Assembly: GCA_003648395.1 (NCBI GenBank)
Contig: QMPB01000308.1
Coordinates: 1 to 6,059 of the forward strand
Reading direction: 5' to 3'
From: Bacteroidota bacterium
Lineage (GTDB): Bacteria; Bacteroidota; Bacteroidia; Bacteroidales; UBA1556
Length of the DNA: 6,059 bases
Made by a program: the position numbers and the translations under genes. The notes under the pieces were generated by a model that was given only the letters and a program-made list of their open reading frames with translations, had not been told where the DNA came from and did no database searches. Positions 5,977 through 6,059 of the stretch are shown one piece after another. How positions within the stretch are numbered: position 1 is the first letter of the stretch; every line of letters starts with the position of its first letter.

Positions 5977-6059
5977 ATGGACTTATCGATATTTCTTGAG
6001 AGTGTAAATGTACCAGACTATGATGTCGTGGGTACAATTCATAGGCGAAGGATTGGTGA
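5977..6059 (+). CDS. Truncated 5' end of a gene downstream of topA
   Basis: An ATG 8 bp after the topA stop opens a frame of 27 codons plus two bases running off the window. It begins MDLSIFLESV and continues with NVPDYDVVGTIHRRRIG. The short spacing, same strand and absence of a hairpin terminator suggest co-transcription with topA. From memory, topA in many Bacteroidota is followed by an arginase-family gene annotated as formimidoylglutamase, whose products start similarly (a short M-D-x-x-x-F opening). That identity is a context-based guess, and no catalytic motif lies in the visible part. Other plus-strand starts nearby are less well placed. Confidence 0.6.
   Translation, partial: MDLSIFLESVNVPDYDVVGTIHRRRIG

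Noticed and set aside
5810..6037. 75-codon minus-strand open frame over the topA tail
   Set aside because: Its Ser/Leu/Phe-rich product is simply the complement of the lysine-repeat codons of topA plus the start of the next gene.

Overview
The window looks like ordinary chromosomal core sequence from an AT-rich member of the Bacteroidota. Four things point there. One gene is a DUF1573 lipoprotein of the type common in that phylum. No start codon has a Shine-Dalgarno-like purine tract. Three start-proximal regions carry the Bacteroidota sigma-factor -7 element TAnnTTTG. The type I topoisomerase ends in FGP repeats and a lysine tail with no zinc-finger cysteines. Base composition is roughly one third G+C by eye. 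Protein wording (MiaB especially) suggests Bacteroidales/Marinilabiliales or a relative, but that finer placement is only an impression.

Layout, left to right: (1) the minus-strand edge at 1-24 may be the first codons of a gene downstream of the lipoprotein. (2) A DUF1573 lipoprotein gene lies on the minus strand at 41-511. (3) A 356-bp divergent intergenic region (512-867) contains three separate symmetrical elements. (4) An outer-membrane beta-barrel (porin-like) gene lies on the plus strand at 868-1869. (5) miaB lies on the minus strand at 1866-3188 and meets the porin gene tail to tail, with both stop codons packed into one TTAA. (6) A 380-bp divergent regulatory region (3189-3568) has a good promoter for each neighbour and a perfect 10-bp inverted repeat between them. 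(7) topA lies on the plus strand at 3569-5968. (8) A gene truncated by the window edge starts 8 bp after topA at 5977, probably in the same transcription unit.

The genes do not form one pathway. miaB completes the ms2i6A37 modification of tRNA, topA relaxes negatively supercoiled DNA, the porin-like protein is an envelope channel candidate, and the DUF1573 protein is an envelope lipoprotein of unknown role. I see no tRNA, rRNA, CRISPR array, insertion sequence, phage or defence gene. I do not think the window contains an undescribed multi-gene system. The most unusual material is non-coding: the nested inverted repeat at 574-627, the G+C-richer imperfect palindrome at 691-759, and the miaB/topA control region.
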